A stretch of DNA of 64,000 bases from Anaerolineales bacterium (GTDB taxonomy: Bacteria; Chloroflexota; Anaerolineae; Anaerolineales; Villigracilaceae). Location of the stretch: positions 1,736,001 through 1,800,000 of the forward strand of contig CP129481.1 of assembly GCA_030583905.1 (NCBI GenBank). The letters run 5' to 3'. The notes below the pieces were generated by a model that saw nothing but the letters and a program-made list of their open reading frames with translations, was not told the origin of the DNA and searched no databases. Of this stretch, positions 51,807-60,261 are shown one piece after another; within the stretch, counting starts at the first letter, position 1; each line of letters opens with the position of its first letter. The position numbers were made by a program, and so were the translations under genes.

Positions 51807-53138
51807 ATGAAAAAATATACTACTCTGATACTGTCTGGTTTGGTGGTCGTTCTTGCTGCTGTGTTGATCGGCGTTTTGACGTATGTCCGTAATCACCCGG
51901 TCCAGCAGCGCGCAGTCGAGCCGTTGGTGGCGATCGCGCCTATGGAGCCGGACTCGTCTGTGTGGGGCGTGAACTTCCCCAACCAATATGATACGTTCAT
52001 GAAGACGAAGACCAATAATCTGGATACGGTGTACGCCGGTTCTTCGGCATTTTCATGGCTGGAGCGCGACCCGCGTCAGGTCATCCTGTTTGGCGGGTAC
52101 CCGTTCAGCGTGGATTACAATGATGACCGTGGTCACGCCAATGCCTTGCAGGACGTGGAGGAAACCAAGCGCCTCAACCTGGATGTGAGCAATCCTGCCC
52201 GCACCCCGGGCACATGCTACTCCTGTAAATCGTCCGACAACCCCGGTTTGTGGGACCGCCTCGGCATGGAAGCGTACGATGCCATGTCCTTTGTGGAACT
52301 TGGCGAGCACATCTCCGAGCCGATCGGTTGTGCCAACTGTCACGACGCTGAAACGATGCGGCTGATCGTCACCAACCCCGCGTTGGAGGAAGCGCTCGAA
52401 CGTCAGGGTAAGGATTGGCGCACTTTCACCCGTCAGGAAATGCGGACAGTCGTCTGCGCGAACTGCCACGTCGAATACTATTTTGCGGGCGAAGGCAAAT
52501 ACCTGACCTTCCCATGGGACAAGGGTACCAAGGTCGAGGAAATGATCCAGTATTACGAGGAAGTGGGCTTCAAGGATTGGACCTACCCCGAAACGGATAC
52601 GCCCATGCTCAAGGCACAGCATCCTGAATTCGAATTCTTTACCGCGGGCAGCACCCACTACAATGCGGGCGTCTCCTGCTCGGACTGCCACATGCCCTAC
52701 GTTCGTGACGGCGCTGCGAAGTTCTCCACGCATGATGTGAAGAGTCCGCTGCTCAACCCCGAGCCAGCCTGCGGACAATGTCACACCAATGTCGAGTATG
52801 TGGTGAACCGCGTCCATCAGATCCAGAAGCAGGTTGCAGAAACGAAGATCGCAACCGAGGACGCCATCATTGACGCCATCAATGCCATCAAACTTGCCGC
52901 CGCGAACCCTGCCGCCGACCAGGAACTGCTCGATCAGGCGCGCAAACTTCATCGCGAATCGCAGTTCATGTGGGATTACATCTCAGCCGAGAACAGCACG
53001 GGCTTCCATAATCCCGAATACGCGCTGGAGGTCTTAGCCAAGTCCACGAATTTGGCGAGACAGGCGCAGATGCTGGCGGCGCAGTCGGTCAATGACATGT
53101 CGCTGCTTGCAACCGGCACGTACTATTCCAATCCGTAA
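51807..53138 (+). CDS. nrfA: Ammonia-forming cytochrome c nitrite reductase NrfA
   Basis: Pentaheme enzyme reducing nitrite to ammonium with six electrons, 443 residues. An uncleaved or cleaved N-terminal signal helix (8-27) precedes the catalytic heme site C137-Y-S-C140-K141, followed by four C-x2-C-H sites (two CANCH, CSDCH, CGQCH). CHVEYYF holds the active-site tyrosine, and QHPEFEFF a conserved histidine. With NrfH it supports dissimilatory nitrite reduction or nitrite detoxification. Confidence 0.96.
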   Translation: MKKYTTLILSGLVVVLAAVLIGVLTYVRNHPVQQRAVEPLVAIAPMEPDSSVWGVNFPNQYDTFMKTKTNNLDTVYAGSSAFSWLERDPRQVILFGGYPFSVDYNDDRGHANALQDVEETKRLNLDVSNPARTPGTCYSCKSSDNPGLWDRLGMEAYDAMSFVELGEHISEPIGCANCHDAETMRLIVTNPALEEALERQGKDWRTFTRQEMRTVVCANCHVEYYFAGEGKYLTFPWDKGTKVEEMIQYYEEVGFKDWTYPETDTPMLKAQHPEFEFFTAGSTHYNAGVSCSDCHMPYVRDGAAKFSTHDVKSPLLNPEPACGQCHTNVEYVVNRVHQIQKQVAETKIATEDAIIDAINAIKLAAANPAADQELLDQARKLHRESQFMWDYISAENSTGFHNPEYALEVLAKSTNLARQAQMLAAQSVNDMSLLATGTYYSNP

Positions 53139-53153
53139 AAATCAAATTCACAT

Positions 53154-53184
53154 AAACTCCCCGTCAGCCATGGCGGGGAGTTTT
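53154..53184 (+). terminator. Terminator after nrfHA
   Basis: AAACTCCCCG (53154-53163) and CGGGGAGTTT (53174-53183) form a 10-bp stem with TTTTCTTTT after it. Confidence 0.88.
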
Positions 53185-53242
53185 CTTTTAAGCTGGAACT
53201 TTTTTGCAGTGCACATCGTTAATCACATCAAAAGGAGAAAAA

Positions 53243-53689
53243 ATGAAAAAGCTAATTTTATTCGTACTGATCTTCGTTCTCGCCGCCTGCACCGCGGGCG
53301 CGCCATCTGAATTCGACCGGAATGCAGCCAAGTGGAAAGATGCCGGCGTCAGCCATTACAGTTTTAGTCTGTTCATCGGCTGTTTCTGCCCGTTCGCACA
53401 GGACATGCCCCTCAACATCGAAGTGAAAGATGGCGAAGTTGTTTCGTTGACCCGCTTTGATGGGACGCCGATCGACCCGACCGACCCTGCCTACGAGACC
53501 TACGTATCTTACGCGACGATCGACCGCATCTTCCTTAAGCTGGAAACTGCTCTAACCGAAGCGGACGACGTCATTGTGGCATACGAATCGGTGTACGGCT
53601 ACCCCGCCAACATCGCCATTGATTACATCAAGGAAGCCATCGACGACGAACTGTCCTTTCAAATCTCCAACTTTGTTGTGTTGGAATAA
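53243..53689 (+). CDS. DUF6174-type lipoprotein
   Basis: 148 residues. Signal peptide with lipobox LAAC near residue 15. The domain begins FDRNAAKWKDAGVSHYSFSL and has FIGCFCPFAQDMPLNIEVKDGEVVS, with two cysteines, then YVSYATIDRIFLKLETAL, as in DUF6174 proteins of unknown role. AAGGAG upstream fixes the start. It stands alone between two terminators. Confidence 0.8.
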   Translation: MKKLILFVLIFVLAACTAGAPSEFDRNAAKWKDAGVSHYSFSLFIGCFCPFAQDMPLNIEVKDGEVVSLTRFDGTPIDPTDPAYETYVSYATIDRIFLKLETALTEADDVIVAYESVYGYPANIAIDYIKEAIDDELSFQISNFVVLE

Positions 53690-53711
53690 CCGTTCGAACA
53701 TCCCCGCATAA

Positions 53712-53740
53712 AAAGACCGTAGATGAGATCTACGGTCTTT
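53712..53740. terminator. Bidirectional terminator
   Basis: AAAGACCGTAGAT (53712-53724) and ATCTACGGTCTTT (53728-53740), 13 bp and a 3-nt loop, between convergent genes. Confidence 0.85.
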
Positions 53741-53743
53741 GCG

Positions 53744-54427
53744 TTAATTCGGCTGAGCCCACTGATCGAACACTTCCCTGTTCATGATCTGGATGCGTTT
53801 ATCCTCCACGCGGATCGCGCCGCTGCGCTCCAGTTCCTTCATCGAGCGGGCGACTACCTCGCGCACGGTTCCCAGCCTCGCCGCAAGTTGTTCCTGCGTC
53901 CAGTGCGGCGCGGACTTGTCCTGAGGCATCTCCGCGATCAGGCGCGCAAGCCGGTGTGTCACCTGATAGAACGCCATTTCGCTCACCATGCGTACCATTC
54001 CGCGCAGCATCCGCCCGAAATTGACCAGCACCTTTTGCGCGAACATCGGGTGCGCCATCACCAATTCGTGCAATTTTTTGCTGTTGATCACCCACATGCG
54101 GGTGGTTTCCAGCGCCTCCACGTTGACGGGATTCGTCCCTTCGTCAAATGCAGGGACCTCGGCAAAGGTGTCGCCTTCTTGAAGGATGCGGACGATGTAC
54201 TGCCGTCCCTGAGGCGAGAGGCGAAAGATTTTGGCGCTGCCCTGTTCGACGATGAACAAGCCGTCGCAGGGATCGCCCTCCCAGAACAAGACTTCCCCGC
54301 GCTGATACTCGCGCATGTGCATGTGCTCTGCGATGTCCTTTAGCATGGGCTCGGGAAGATCGTCGAAATATTCGTTCCCGCGCAGGACCTTTATCTTTTG
54401 TTTTTGGTTTGACTCGATGAATTTCAT
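53744..54427 (-). CDS. Crp/Fnr-family transcriptional regulator
   Basis: 227 residues. The cyclic-nucleotide-binding-like barrel spans about 15-130 (REYQRGEVLFWEGDPCDGLFIV, GRQYIVRILQEGDTFAEVPAF). The helix-turn-helix is at about 175-205 (WTQEQLAARLGTVREVVARS). The recognition helix has R-E-x-x-x-R (REVVAR), as in E. coli CRP, which reads TGTGA. No FNR-type N-terminal cysteine cluster is present, so it is not an iron-sulfur sensor. It starts 8 bp after the phosphoribosyltransferase gene and lies close to nrfHA. Confidence 0.92.
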   Translation of the reverse strand: MKFIESNQKQKIKVLRGNEYFDDLPEPMLKDIAEHMHMREYQRGEVLFWEGDPCDGLFIVEQGSAKIFRLSPQGRQYIVRILQEGDTFAEVPAFDEGTNPVNVEALETTRMWVINSKKLHELVMAHPMFAQKVLVNFGRMLRGMVRMVSEMAFYQVTHRLARLIAEMPQDKSAPHWTQEQLAARLGTVREVVARSMKELERSGAIRVEDKRIQIMNREVFDQWAQPN

Positions 54428-54435
54428 GGTTGGGT

Positions 54436-54951
54436 TTAGATTTCGCCGAGCAGGACTTGATCCGCGCCGCGGTCGATCTCCCACGGATAGACGATGAACG
54501 CGTCTGTGGTTGCGGCATAATAATCCGGGCGGACGCTCCCGAACAGGTTGCGGTACGGGTTGAAGTGCATCACACAGGTTTCAGGGAATCCGCCCGCGGC
54601 GGAGACGCGATTTTTGACCGCCGTGATCGTGCGTCCCGATCCCCAGACATCATCGACGATCAGCGTCGGGCGTCCGCGCAGTTTGTCATCGGCGGGGAAT
54701 TGGATGAACTCGGGCCATGCCATGAATTTTGCGGACTTTTCGCTTTCGGTCTGGGCGGGGAAATCAACGGCGGCTGTCAGGATGTGGGTGATGTCCATTG
54801 CCTCCGCCAGCATCCCGCCGGGGATGATTCCGCCGCGCGTGATCATGACCATCGCGGTAAATTCGCGGCGGAACTGCGGGATCAGGTGGTCGATCAACTT
54901 GTTGACCTCCTCCCAGGATACGATCTCTCGACGGCGGGGTTCAGGTTTCAT
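54436..54951 (-). CDS. Phosphoribosyltransferase (xanthine/hypoxanthine type)
   Basis: 171 residues, type I PRTase fold. The PRPP loop is LIVDDVWGSGRTITAV; TAMVMITRGGIIPGGMLAEAM is the first substrate region and YPWEID a late loop typical of Gpt/Xpt-like enzymes that salvage purine bases. It is leaderless by the -10 position. The Crp/Fnr gene follows. Confidence 0.85.
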   Translation of the reverse strand: MKPEPRRREIVSWEEVNKLIDHLIPQFRREFTAMVMITRGGIIPGGMLAEAMDITHILTAAVDFPAQTESEKSAKFMAWPEFIQFPADDKLRGRPTLIVDDVWGSGRTITAVKNRVSAAGGFPETCVMHFNPYRNLFGSVRPDYYAATTDAFIVYPWEIDRGADQVLLGEI

Positions 54952-54957
54952 GCGTGT

Positions 54958-54963
54958 ATTGTA
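54958..54963 (-). promoter_or_regulatory. -10 element of a leaderless phosphoribosyltransferase gene
   Basis: On the minus strand TGATACAAT (extended -10) is followed by exactly six bases and the ATG at 54951. No Shine-Dalgarno is present. Confidence 0.6.
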
Positions 54964-54965
54964 TC

Positions 54966-55001
54966 AAAAAAGACCCTAAAGGTTCGGGACCTTTAGGGTC
55001 T
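54966..55001. terminator. Terminator of the DUF6159 gene
   Basis: AGACCCTAAAGGT (54971-54983) and ACCTTTAGGGTCT (54989-55001), 13 bp with a 5-nt loop. A-run at 54966-54970 gives the T-run on the minus strand. Confidence 0.88.
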
Positions 55002-55010
55002 GAAAACTTT

Positions 55011-55904
55011 CTATGACAACGCCGCTGCCAACGGAGCGGGAGCCGCCACCTGTGAGAGTTCTCTGCCCTCCGCGACGGCTTTCTCCGCATCACGCGCCCA
55101 AATATACAGGCAGGTGTGATAGGCAGTGCTGGTATAGGAACTGAACACGCTTGCGACCATTACGAAGGTAAAGAAGATCAGCGCGCCGATGACGATACCG
55201 ACGATCGTTAGTGCGGTTTGCCCGCCGGAAACCCAAGCCAGTCCGCCGCCGATGGCAAAAGCGAGGATAAAACCGATAAGACCGAACACAAAACTGATTA
55301 GTCCCGCCACGAAGCGCACACCGACCGTGCTGATACCGATCAACAGCAGGTTTTCTTTTGTGATCTTCCAAACCCGCTGCGCGCCGTCTTTCAAGTTCAA
55401 GTCATCGATGATCATGGCAGGCAGGACCAAAAATGCGGCTTGCGTCCACAGCACCTCGAGCACGCCCGTCGCGGAACGGGCGAGGTTGCCGACCACGCCG
55501 CGGTTCCTGTTTTTCTGCGCGGCACTGCGCAGCAGGTTGACCACTGTCGAAACCGCCGCCAGCGTCAGGATGTCAAAAAAGTCGCGTCGCACGATATCCC
55601 ATGCCTTATCCATGCGCCCGTCGCCTTCGGAGAGATACCCATAGATCAGGTAGATGGTCATTCCTGAAAACACATAGGTCACTACGAATTGAACAAATAC
55701 CATGATCGCCCCTATGACATAGATGACAATGTTGGAATACTCTCCAAATAAAAAGGCAACGGCGACAATGGGGATGATCCCCAAGACCGAAAGGATCATT
55801 CCAACGATCAGCGCGTACACCGAAGGCTTGAGCAGGTCCTTGTCCTTGAACGCCATGCTCCAGGCTTGTTTAAGAAACGACCATCCGCGTGAAAAACTTT
55901 CCAT
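55011..55904 (-). CDS. DUF6159-type membrane protein
   Basis: 297 residues with six or so hydrophobic segments. It begins MESFSRGWSFLKQAWSMAFK, and YHTCLYIWARDAEKA near the end and LWTQAAFLVLPAMIIDD in the middle are typical of this family. Function unknown. AGGAGA lies upstream of the ATG. Confidence 0.82.
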   Translation of the reverse strand: MESFSRGWSFLKQAWSMAFKDKDLLKPSVYALIVGMILSVLGIIPIVAVAFLFGEYSNIVIYVIGAIMVFVQFVVTYVFSGMTIYLIYGYLSEGDGRMDKAWDIVRRDFFDILTLAAVSTVVNLLRSAAQKNRNRGVVGNLARSATGVLEVLWTQAAFLVLPAMIIDDLNLKDGAQRVWKITKENLLLIGISTVGVRFVAGLISFVFGLIGFILAFAIGGGLAWVSGGQTALTIVGIVIGALIFFTFVMVASVFSSYTSTAYHTCLYIWARDAEKAVAEGRELSQVAAPAPLAAALS

Positions 55905-55934
55905 GCTGTATCTCCTTTTGAGTAAACGTTTCGA

Positions 55935-58364
55935 TTATAGCAAACTTATCGGGTCGATCTCGACGCGCCAATCGGCGAATCGCGCATCTCTTAATATTGA
56001 GGCGGGGTCAGGTCCGCGCAAGATGATCTGCCAGCGGTGTTCGCCGTTTTCCTTTGCAAAGAAACACGGGACAGGTCCGATTATTTCGGTTTGACGGCGA
56101 CCTTCCGCCTCCAACCTGACCTTGAGCCTGTCAGCCAGTTTGTGAGCTTCCGCCTCCGCCTTGAGCGGATCCGCATCCCGATATTCCAGCCGCGCCAGTT
56201 TTGCGAACGGCGGATACCCCAACTGACGGCGATATTCCAACTCGCGCTGATGGAAGCCGTCCACATCATGTCCCGCCGCAAATTGAACAGCATAATGCTC
56301 GGGCATGAACGTCTGCAAAACGACCTTGCCTCCGCGCGCGGAGCGACCTGCCCGTCCCGCCACCTGCGTCAGCGTTTGGAAGACCTTTTCACTCGCAAAT
56401 GGATCGGGTAAATTCAAGCCCACATCCGCAAGAACAATTCCCACCAGCGTGACCAGCGGCAGATCCAATCCCTTCGCCAGCATTTGCGTGCCGACCAGCA
56501 CATCGGCTTGATGATTGGCAAAGTGCGTCAGGATGATCTCATGCGCGTCCTTTTGGCGGGTGGTATCCCAATCCCAGCGCAGCGTCCGCGCCTGCGGGAA
56601 CATGGCTTTGACTTCCGCTTCCACCCTTTCACTTCCCAGCCCATACTCGCGGATTTGCGTGCTTGCGCAGGCGGGACAAGCCCTCGGTTTTTGGCGTGTG
56701 TATCCGCATCGGTGACAAAGCAAATGTTCCTTATTCTCCAAATGCAATGTCAACGGCGTTTCGCAATTGGGACATTTCAGCGTCGTCCCGCACTCGCGGC
56801 AGAAGATATACGTTGCGGTGCCGCGGCGGTTGAGGAAGATGATGGCTTGTTCGCCGCGTTCGATCACCTCCGCCAGCGACTCGGCGAGTCCGCGTGAGAA
56901 GATTCCGCGATTACCGCTCTTCAATTCTTCACGCATATCTACCACCTGCACCGGTGGCAGGACAGAATCCGTCACGCGCTCGGGTAATTCCAATTTGCGG
57001 ATCTGTCCCGTCTCCGCAAGATAGCGTTGTTCCACTTTCGGAGTGGCGGAACCAAGCACGCAGACCGCGCCGCAAAGGCGCGCATATTCCTGCGCGGCGG
57101 TCACCGCGTTGTAATACGGCGGTTCACTCTGATAGTACGAACTATCATGGCATTCGTCCACGACGATCAAGCCGATATTCGGCAGGGGAGAGAACAACGC
57201 CGAACGCGCGCCGATGATGACGTTCAACTTTCCGTCCCGCGCGCGGCGCCAGGTATCGTAGCGTTCGCCTTCGGACAGTTTCGAGTGCACCAATCCCACC
57301 TGTCCGGGAAAACGCGAATGGAATCTCCGCACGGCTTGCGGGGTGAGGGCAATTTCCGGCACAAGGATGATGACTTGTTTCCCGCGCTTGATCGTTTCTT
57401 CCGCGGCGCGCAGGTAGATCTCGGTTTTACCGGAGCCGGTCACGCCGTAGAGCAGATAGTGCAGGTTGGCGGTTGGATGATTGGTGATCGAGTTGACGAT
57501 TTCAGTCAGCGCGATTGCTTGTTCCGGGGAAAGCGCAAATGGTTCTCCATTCTCCAGTTCTCTATTCTCCAGCCTTTCCAATGGATCGCGGAATATTTCA
57601 TTTTCGAAAAGGCGTATCAACCCGCGCTCTTCCAACTCCTGCAAGTCGGCGAGGTTACAACCTGTCTGCGCATACACCCACGAGAGGTTGATGGCTTCAG
57701 GTTGTTGGATGAGAAACCGCAACGCGGACTCGCGCCGCGCCTGAGTCTGTTTTGTGGAGCCGAGCTTTTCCATCTCTGCCTGCGCCGCTTCCGGTGTGAC
57801 TGCAAGCTGGGCAACGCGAATGTGTTTTGGTCTCACCCTCGGCGGCGGCAGGACGTTCCGCGATGCCAGCACGCCCTTTTTGACCAGCATGTTCGCAGTC
57901 TTGCGCCAGTCCACTTTGGCGAAGTGACTGTCGATCTGCCGTCCGCGCAGGGGACCGCGCTCCTTCAAAAGTGTGAGAATGCGGGTCGTGACTTTTGATG
58001 CTTTATCTTCGTACTCTGCGATGCGTAATTCGTAACGTACATCCGCTTGTTGGGACAACCCTGTCGGGATCATCAACCCAACGATCGCGGCGAGCGGATT
58101 CAGCGTGGAGTCTGCCAGATGAAGCGCAAGAGCAATTTGCGGCGGAGTCAGAAGCGGTGCAGGGTCGAGCAGGTCGAGGATTGGTTTGGGATTCGGAATG
58201 GAGGAAGATTCGGTCAGTTCAATGATGACGCCCTGCACGGTCTGATTCCCGAACGGCGCAGTGACCAAACACCCCGCCTGAACGTGCGGGGCGAGTTCGT
58301 CGGGGACGGTGTAATCGAAGATGCCTGAAACGGCGGGGATGTTGACGGCGAGGCGGGCGAACAT
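55935..58364 (-). CDS. priA: Primosomal protein N' (replication restart helicase PriA)
   Basis: 809 residues. The N-terminal 3'-DNA-binding domain, Walker A GVTGSGKTEIY, Walker B VVDECHDSSYY, two zinc-binding clusters (CRECGTTLKCPNCETPLTL, then LLCHRCGY and PRACPAC) and the helicase C-terminal part (GTQMLAKGLDLP, QVAGRAGRSARGG) are all visible. It reloads the replisome at stalled forks. The -10 hexamer stands six bases before the ATG, overlapping the stop of the upstream Memo gene. Confidence 0.96.
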   Translation of the reverse strand: MFARLAVNIPAVSGIFDYTVPDELAPHVQAGCLVTAPFGNQTVQGVIIELTESSSIPNPKPILDLLDPAPLLTPPQIALALHLADSTLNPLAAIVGLMIPTGLSQQADVRYELRIAEYEDKASKVTTRILTLLKERGPLRGRQIDSHFAKVDWRKTANMLVKKGVLASRNVLPPPRVRPKHIRVAQLAVTPEAAQAEMEKLGSTKQTQARRESALRFLIQQPEAINLSWVYAQTGCNLADLQELEERGLIRLFENEIFRDPLERLENRELENGEPFALSPEQAIALTEIVNSITNHPTANLHYLLYGVTGSGKTEIYLRAAEETIKRGKQVIILVPEIALTPQAVRRFHSRFPGQVGLVHSKLSEGERYDTWRRARDGKLNVIIGARSALFSPLPNIGLIVVDECHDSSYYQSEPPYYNAVTAAQEYARLCGAVCVLGSATPKVEQRYLAETGQIRKLELPERVTDSVLPPVQVVDMREELKSGNRGIFSRGLAESLAEVIERGEQAIIFLNRRGTATYIFCRECGTTLKCPNCETPLTLHLENKEHLLCHRCGYTRQKPRACPACASTQIREYGLGSERVEAEVKAMFPQARTLRWDWDTTRQKDAHEIILTHFANHQADVLVGTQMLAKGLDLPLVTLVGIVLADVGLNLPDPFASEKVFQTLTQVAGRAGRSARGGKVVLQTFMPEHYAVQFAAGHDVDGFHQRELEYRRQLGYPPFAKLARLEYRDADPLKAEAEAHKLADRLKVRLEAEGRRQTEIIGPVPCFFAKENGEHRWQIILRGPDPASILRDARFADWRVEIDPISLL

Positions 58365-58370
58365 GCCTTG

Positions 58371-58376
58371 ATTATA
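58371..58376 (-). promoter_or_regulatory. -10 element of leaderless priA
   Basis: Minus-strand TATAAT then exactly six bases to the ATG at 58364. No ribosome site. Confidence 0.6.
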
Positions 58377-59205
58377 ACGTTTTCAGGATTGCCGCTGCGC
58401 CGTAGCCGACCACGGATGAGTAGTCTTTTGTAATATCGCCCGATGTGGCGTAGTTGAGGATTTGCACGCTGTCTGCGCCGAGATGCTGACACGCCCACAA
58501 TGTTGCCGCCACTGCCGCATGACCACAGGCGAACCCTTTGCCGGTGTATTCGGCTTGAAATATGGCGTGCGGGTTGAACGACTCGAAACACTTGAGCATG
58601 TGCCGGTCGAACATCTTTGCAGTTTGCTGATCGTAAAAGTGGGAGAGGTCTGTGGACGCGACGAGTAGCGCGTTTTTGTTCTTGAGCGTTTTCGCGAGCG
58701 CGTCACCGAGCTTTTGCGCGGTGTGTTCCTCCTGTTCGCGGATCATGACCGGTAAAAGTTTAAATCCATTTTGAAAGACCCGCTGTAAAAACGGGAGTTC
58801 GATCTCCAGCGAATGTTCCTTGTCATTTGGAATGCGCGTGATGGGAATATCGAGATGGCGTTGCAGTTCTTCCAGCGAGTTCGCATCTACTTCAAGGTTG
58901 CCCAATGGCGTCGCATAAGCTTGATGGCTGGTGGCGATCAGTTGATATGGCGCATAATTATGGAACGGTGAAAGGACGGCGACCAAATCGGGGTTTTGTC
59001 CGCGCAGGGTGGCAAACGCATGAGCAGCAACCGCACCGGAATATTTATGTCCCGCGTGTGGCGCGATCACGCCGATCACCTGCCCATCCAGTTTCGGCAC
59101 TTTCGCATCCGCGAGATACCTGTCGATGGTCGCCGCAAGCGATTTGGGCATGCCTTCGTACCAGGTTCCCGCAATTGGAGAAGGTCGCAGGTCAAGCGCG
59201 TCCAT
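58372..59205 (-). CDS. MEMO1/AmmeMemoRadiSam system protein B
   Basis: 277 residues. Starts MDALDLRPSPIAGTWYEG; the metal-site-like motifs PHAGHKYSG, DKEHSLEIELPF, ASTDLSHFYD and GKGFACGHAA belong to the Memo family, which resembles class III extradiol dioxygenases. The usual partners AMMECR1 and a radical SAM protein are not adjacent. The longer frame upstream has no support. It is leaderless. Confidence 0.9.
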   Translation of the reverse strand: MDALDLRPSPIAGTWYEGMPKSLAATIDRYLADAKVPKLDGQVIGVIAPHAGHKYSGAVAAHAFATLRGQNPDLVAVLSPFHNYAPYQLIATSHQAYATPLGNLEVDANSLEELQRHLDIPITRIPNDKEHSLEIELPFLQRVFQNGFKLLPVMIREQEEHTAQKLGDALAKTLKNKNALLVASTDLSHFYDQQTAKMFDRHMLKCFESFNPHAIFQAEYTGKGFACGHAAVAATLWACQHLGADSVQILNYATSGDITKDYSSVVGYGAAAILKTL

Positions 59206-59211
59206 AGAATC

Positions 59212-59217
59212 ATTGTA
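59212..59217 (-). promoter_or_regulatory. -10 element of the leaderless Memo gene
   Basis: Minus-strand TGCTACAAT (extended -10) followed by exactly six bases and the ATG at 59205. Confidence 0.6.
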
Positions 59218-59265
59218 GCATACCGGAAACTGAAAACCGAGTCCCTGATATACTTTTTGTCCGTG

Positions 59266-60207
59266 ATGAAAAAACTGCTCCCCCTGATCTTGTTGACGTT
59301 TCTCGCCTCCTGCGCCGTGTCGCAGCCTGCTCCAACACCCGAAGCGACGTCCACCCCGATCATTCTCCCGCCCACGCAGACAGCGACTCTCCCACCGCCG
59401 ACTGTAACGCCGCTTCCAACCGCGACCATCGTCCCAACGGAGACGTCCATTCCCTGTGACCCATTCACCGCTGAATTCTGTATCACGGACGAGACTCTTA
59501 TCTTTCAGCGACCCATCCTGCCGCCGGGTAATGATTCGGTGGATATTTCCTACCGCTACGGCACCACCGCCAAACGGACGCGCGATCCGCATCATGGCGT
59601 GGAATTCCTGAACCGGTTTGGAACGCCTGTCCATGCGGCGGGGGACGGGGAGGTGGTGTTTGCAGGATCGGACGAAACGGCAGTGTACAGTCCGTGGGCG
59701 GTATTTTATGGCAATATGATTATCATCCGCCATGAAAGTGACCTGTACACGCTGTACGCTCATCTCTCGCAGATTGACGTGCGCGAAGGTCAGTGGGTGT
59801 TTGCGGGTGAAAAAATCGGCGAGGTCGGGCAGACGGGCGGGGCGACGGGCAGTCACCTCCATTTTGAAGTGCGGCGCGGCGAGGACATCACCGATTACTT
59901 CTCCATAGAAAACCCCGAACTATGGCTGATCCCCAAAGCAGGGACGGGAACGATCTCCATTACGCTGGTTTCCGATCGAACGACCAAGCTTGAGCGGGAT
60001 ATTGTCATTACGGGACCGACGGGCATCAATTATTACGTCACGACCTATGCCAAAGGATTTGAAAACAATCAGGAGGATGTTGTGATCGGGGATCTTCCAG
60101 CAGGTGGTTATCGAATCGCTTTTATCGAGGCAGGCTCCTTTTTTGAACGCTGGGTGGATGTGCTGGATGGAAAATTGACAGAGGTTGTCTTTCGCGTGGG
60201 AGAATAA
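59266..60207 (+). CDS. M23-family peptidase lipoprotein
   Basis: 313 residues. Lipobox LASC near residue 16, a Thr/Pro-rich linker to about 62, then a LytM-like domain. The zinc ligands are H-x3-E in DPHHGVEFLN (Glu instead of the usual Asp) and H-x-H in GSHLHFEV. Such enzymes cut peptidoglycan cross-links; the changed ligand leaves activity uncertain. A C-terminal domain follows (about 235-313). TATACT at 59249-59254 may be its -10, leaving a very short leader. Confidence 0.85.
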   Translation: MKKLLPLILLTFLASCAVSQPAPTPEATSTPIILPPTQTATLPPPTVTPLPTATIVPTETSIPCDPFTAEFCITDETLIFQRPILPPGNDSVDISYRYGTTAKRTRDPHHGVEFLNRFGTPVHAAGDGEVVFAGSDETAVYSPWAVFYGNMIIIRHESDLYTLYAHLSQIDVREGQWVFAGEKIGEVGQTGGATGSHLHFEVRRGEDITDYFSIENPELWLIPKAGTGTISITLVSDRTTKLERDIVITGPTGINYYVTTYAKGFENNQEDVVIGDLPAGGYRIAFIEAGSFFERWVDVLDGKLTEVVFRVGE

Positions 60208-60244
60208 AAAGACTTCCCAAGCGTAACGCTTGGGAAGTCTTTTT
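60206..60244. terminator. Bidirectional terminator
   Basis: AAAAAGACTTCCCAAGCG (60206-60223) and CGCTTGGGAAGTCTTTTT (60227-60244), 18 bp perfect with a TAA loop, overlapping the stop codon of the M23 gene. Confidence 0.92.
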
Positions 60245-60261
60245 GTTGCGTGTAGTGATGT

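Noticed and set aside
58996..59265. N-terminal extension of the M23 lipoprotein
   Set aside because: The lipoprotein signal begins at the ATG at 59266; the extension is antisense to the Memo gene.
59206..59862. N-terminal extension of the Memo protein across the M23 gene
   Set aside because: Family homologues begin at MDALDLRPSP-like sequence, and a -10 lies six bases before that ATG; the extension is antisense to a real lipoprotein gene.
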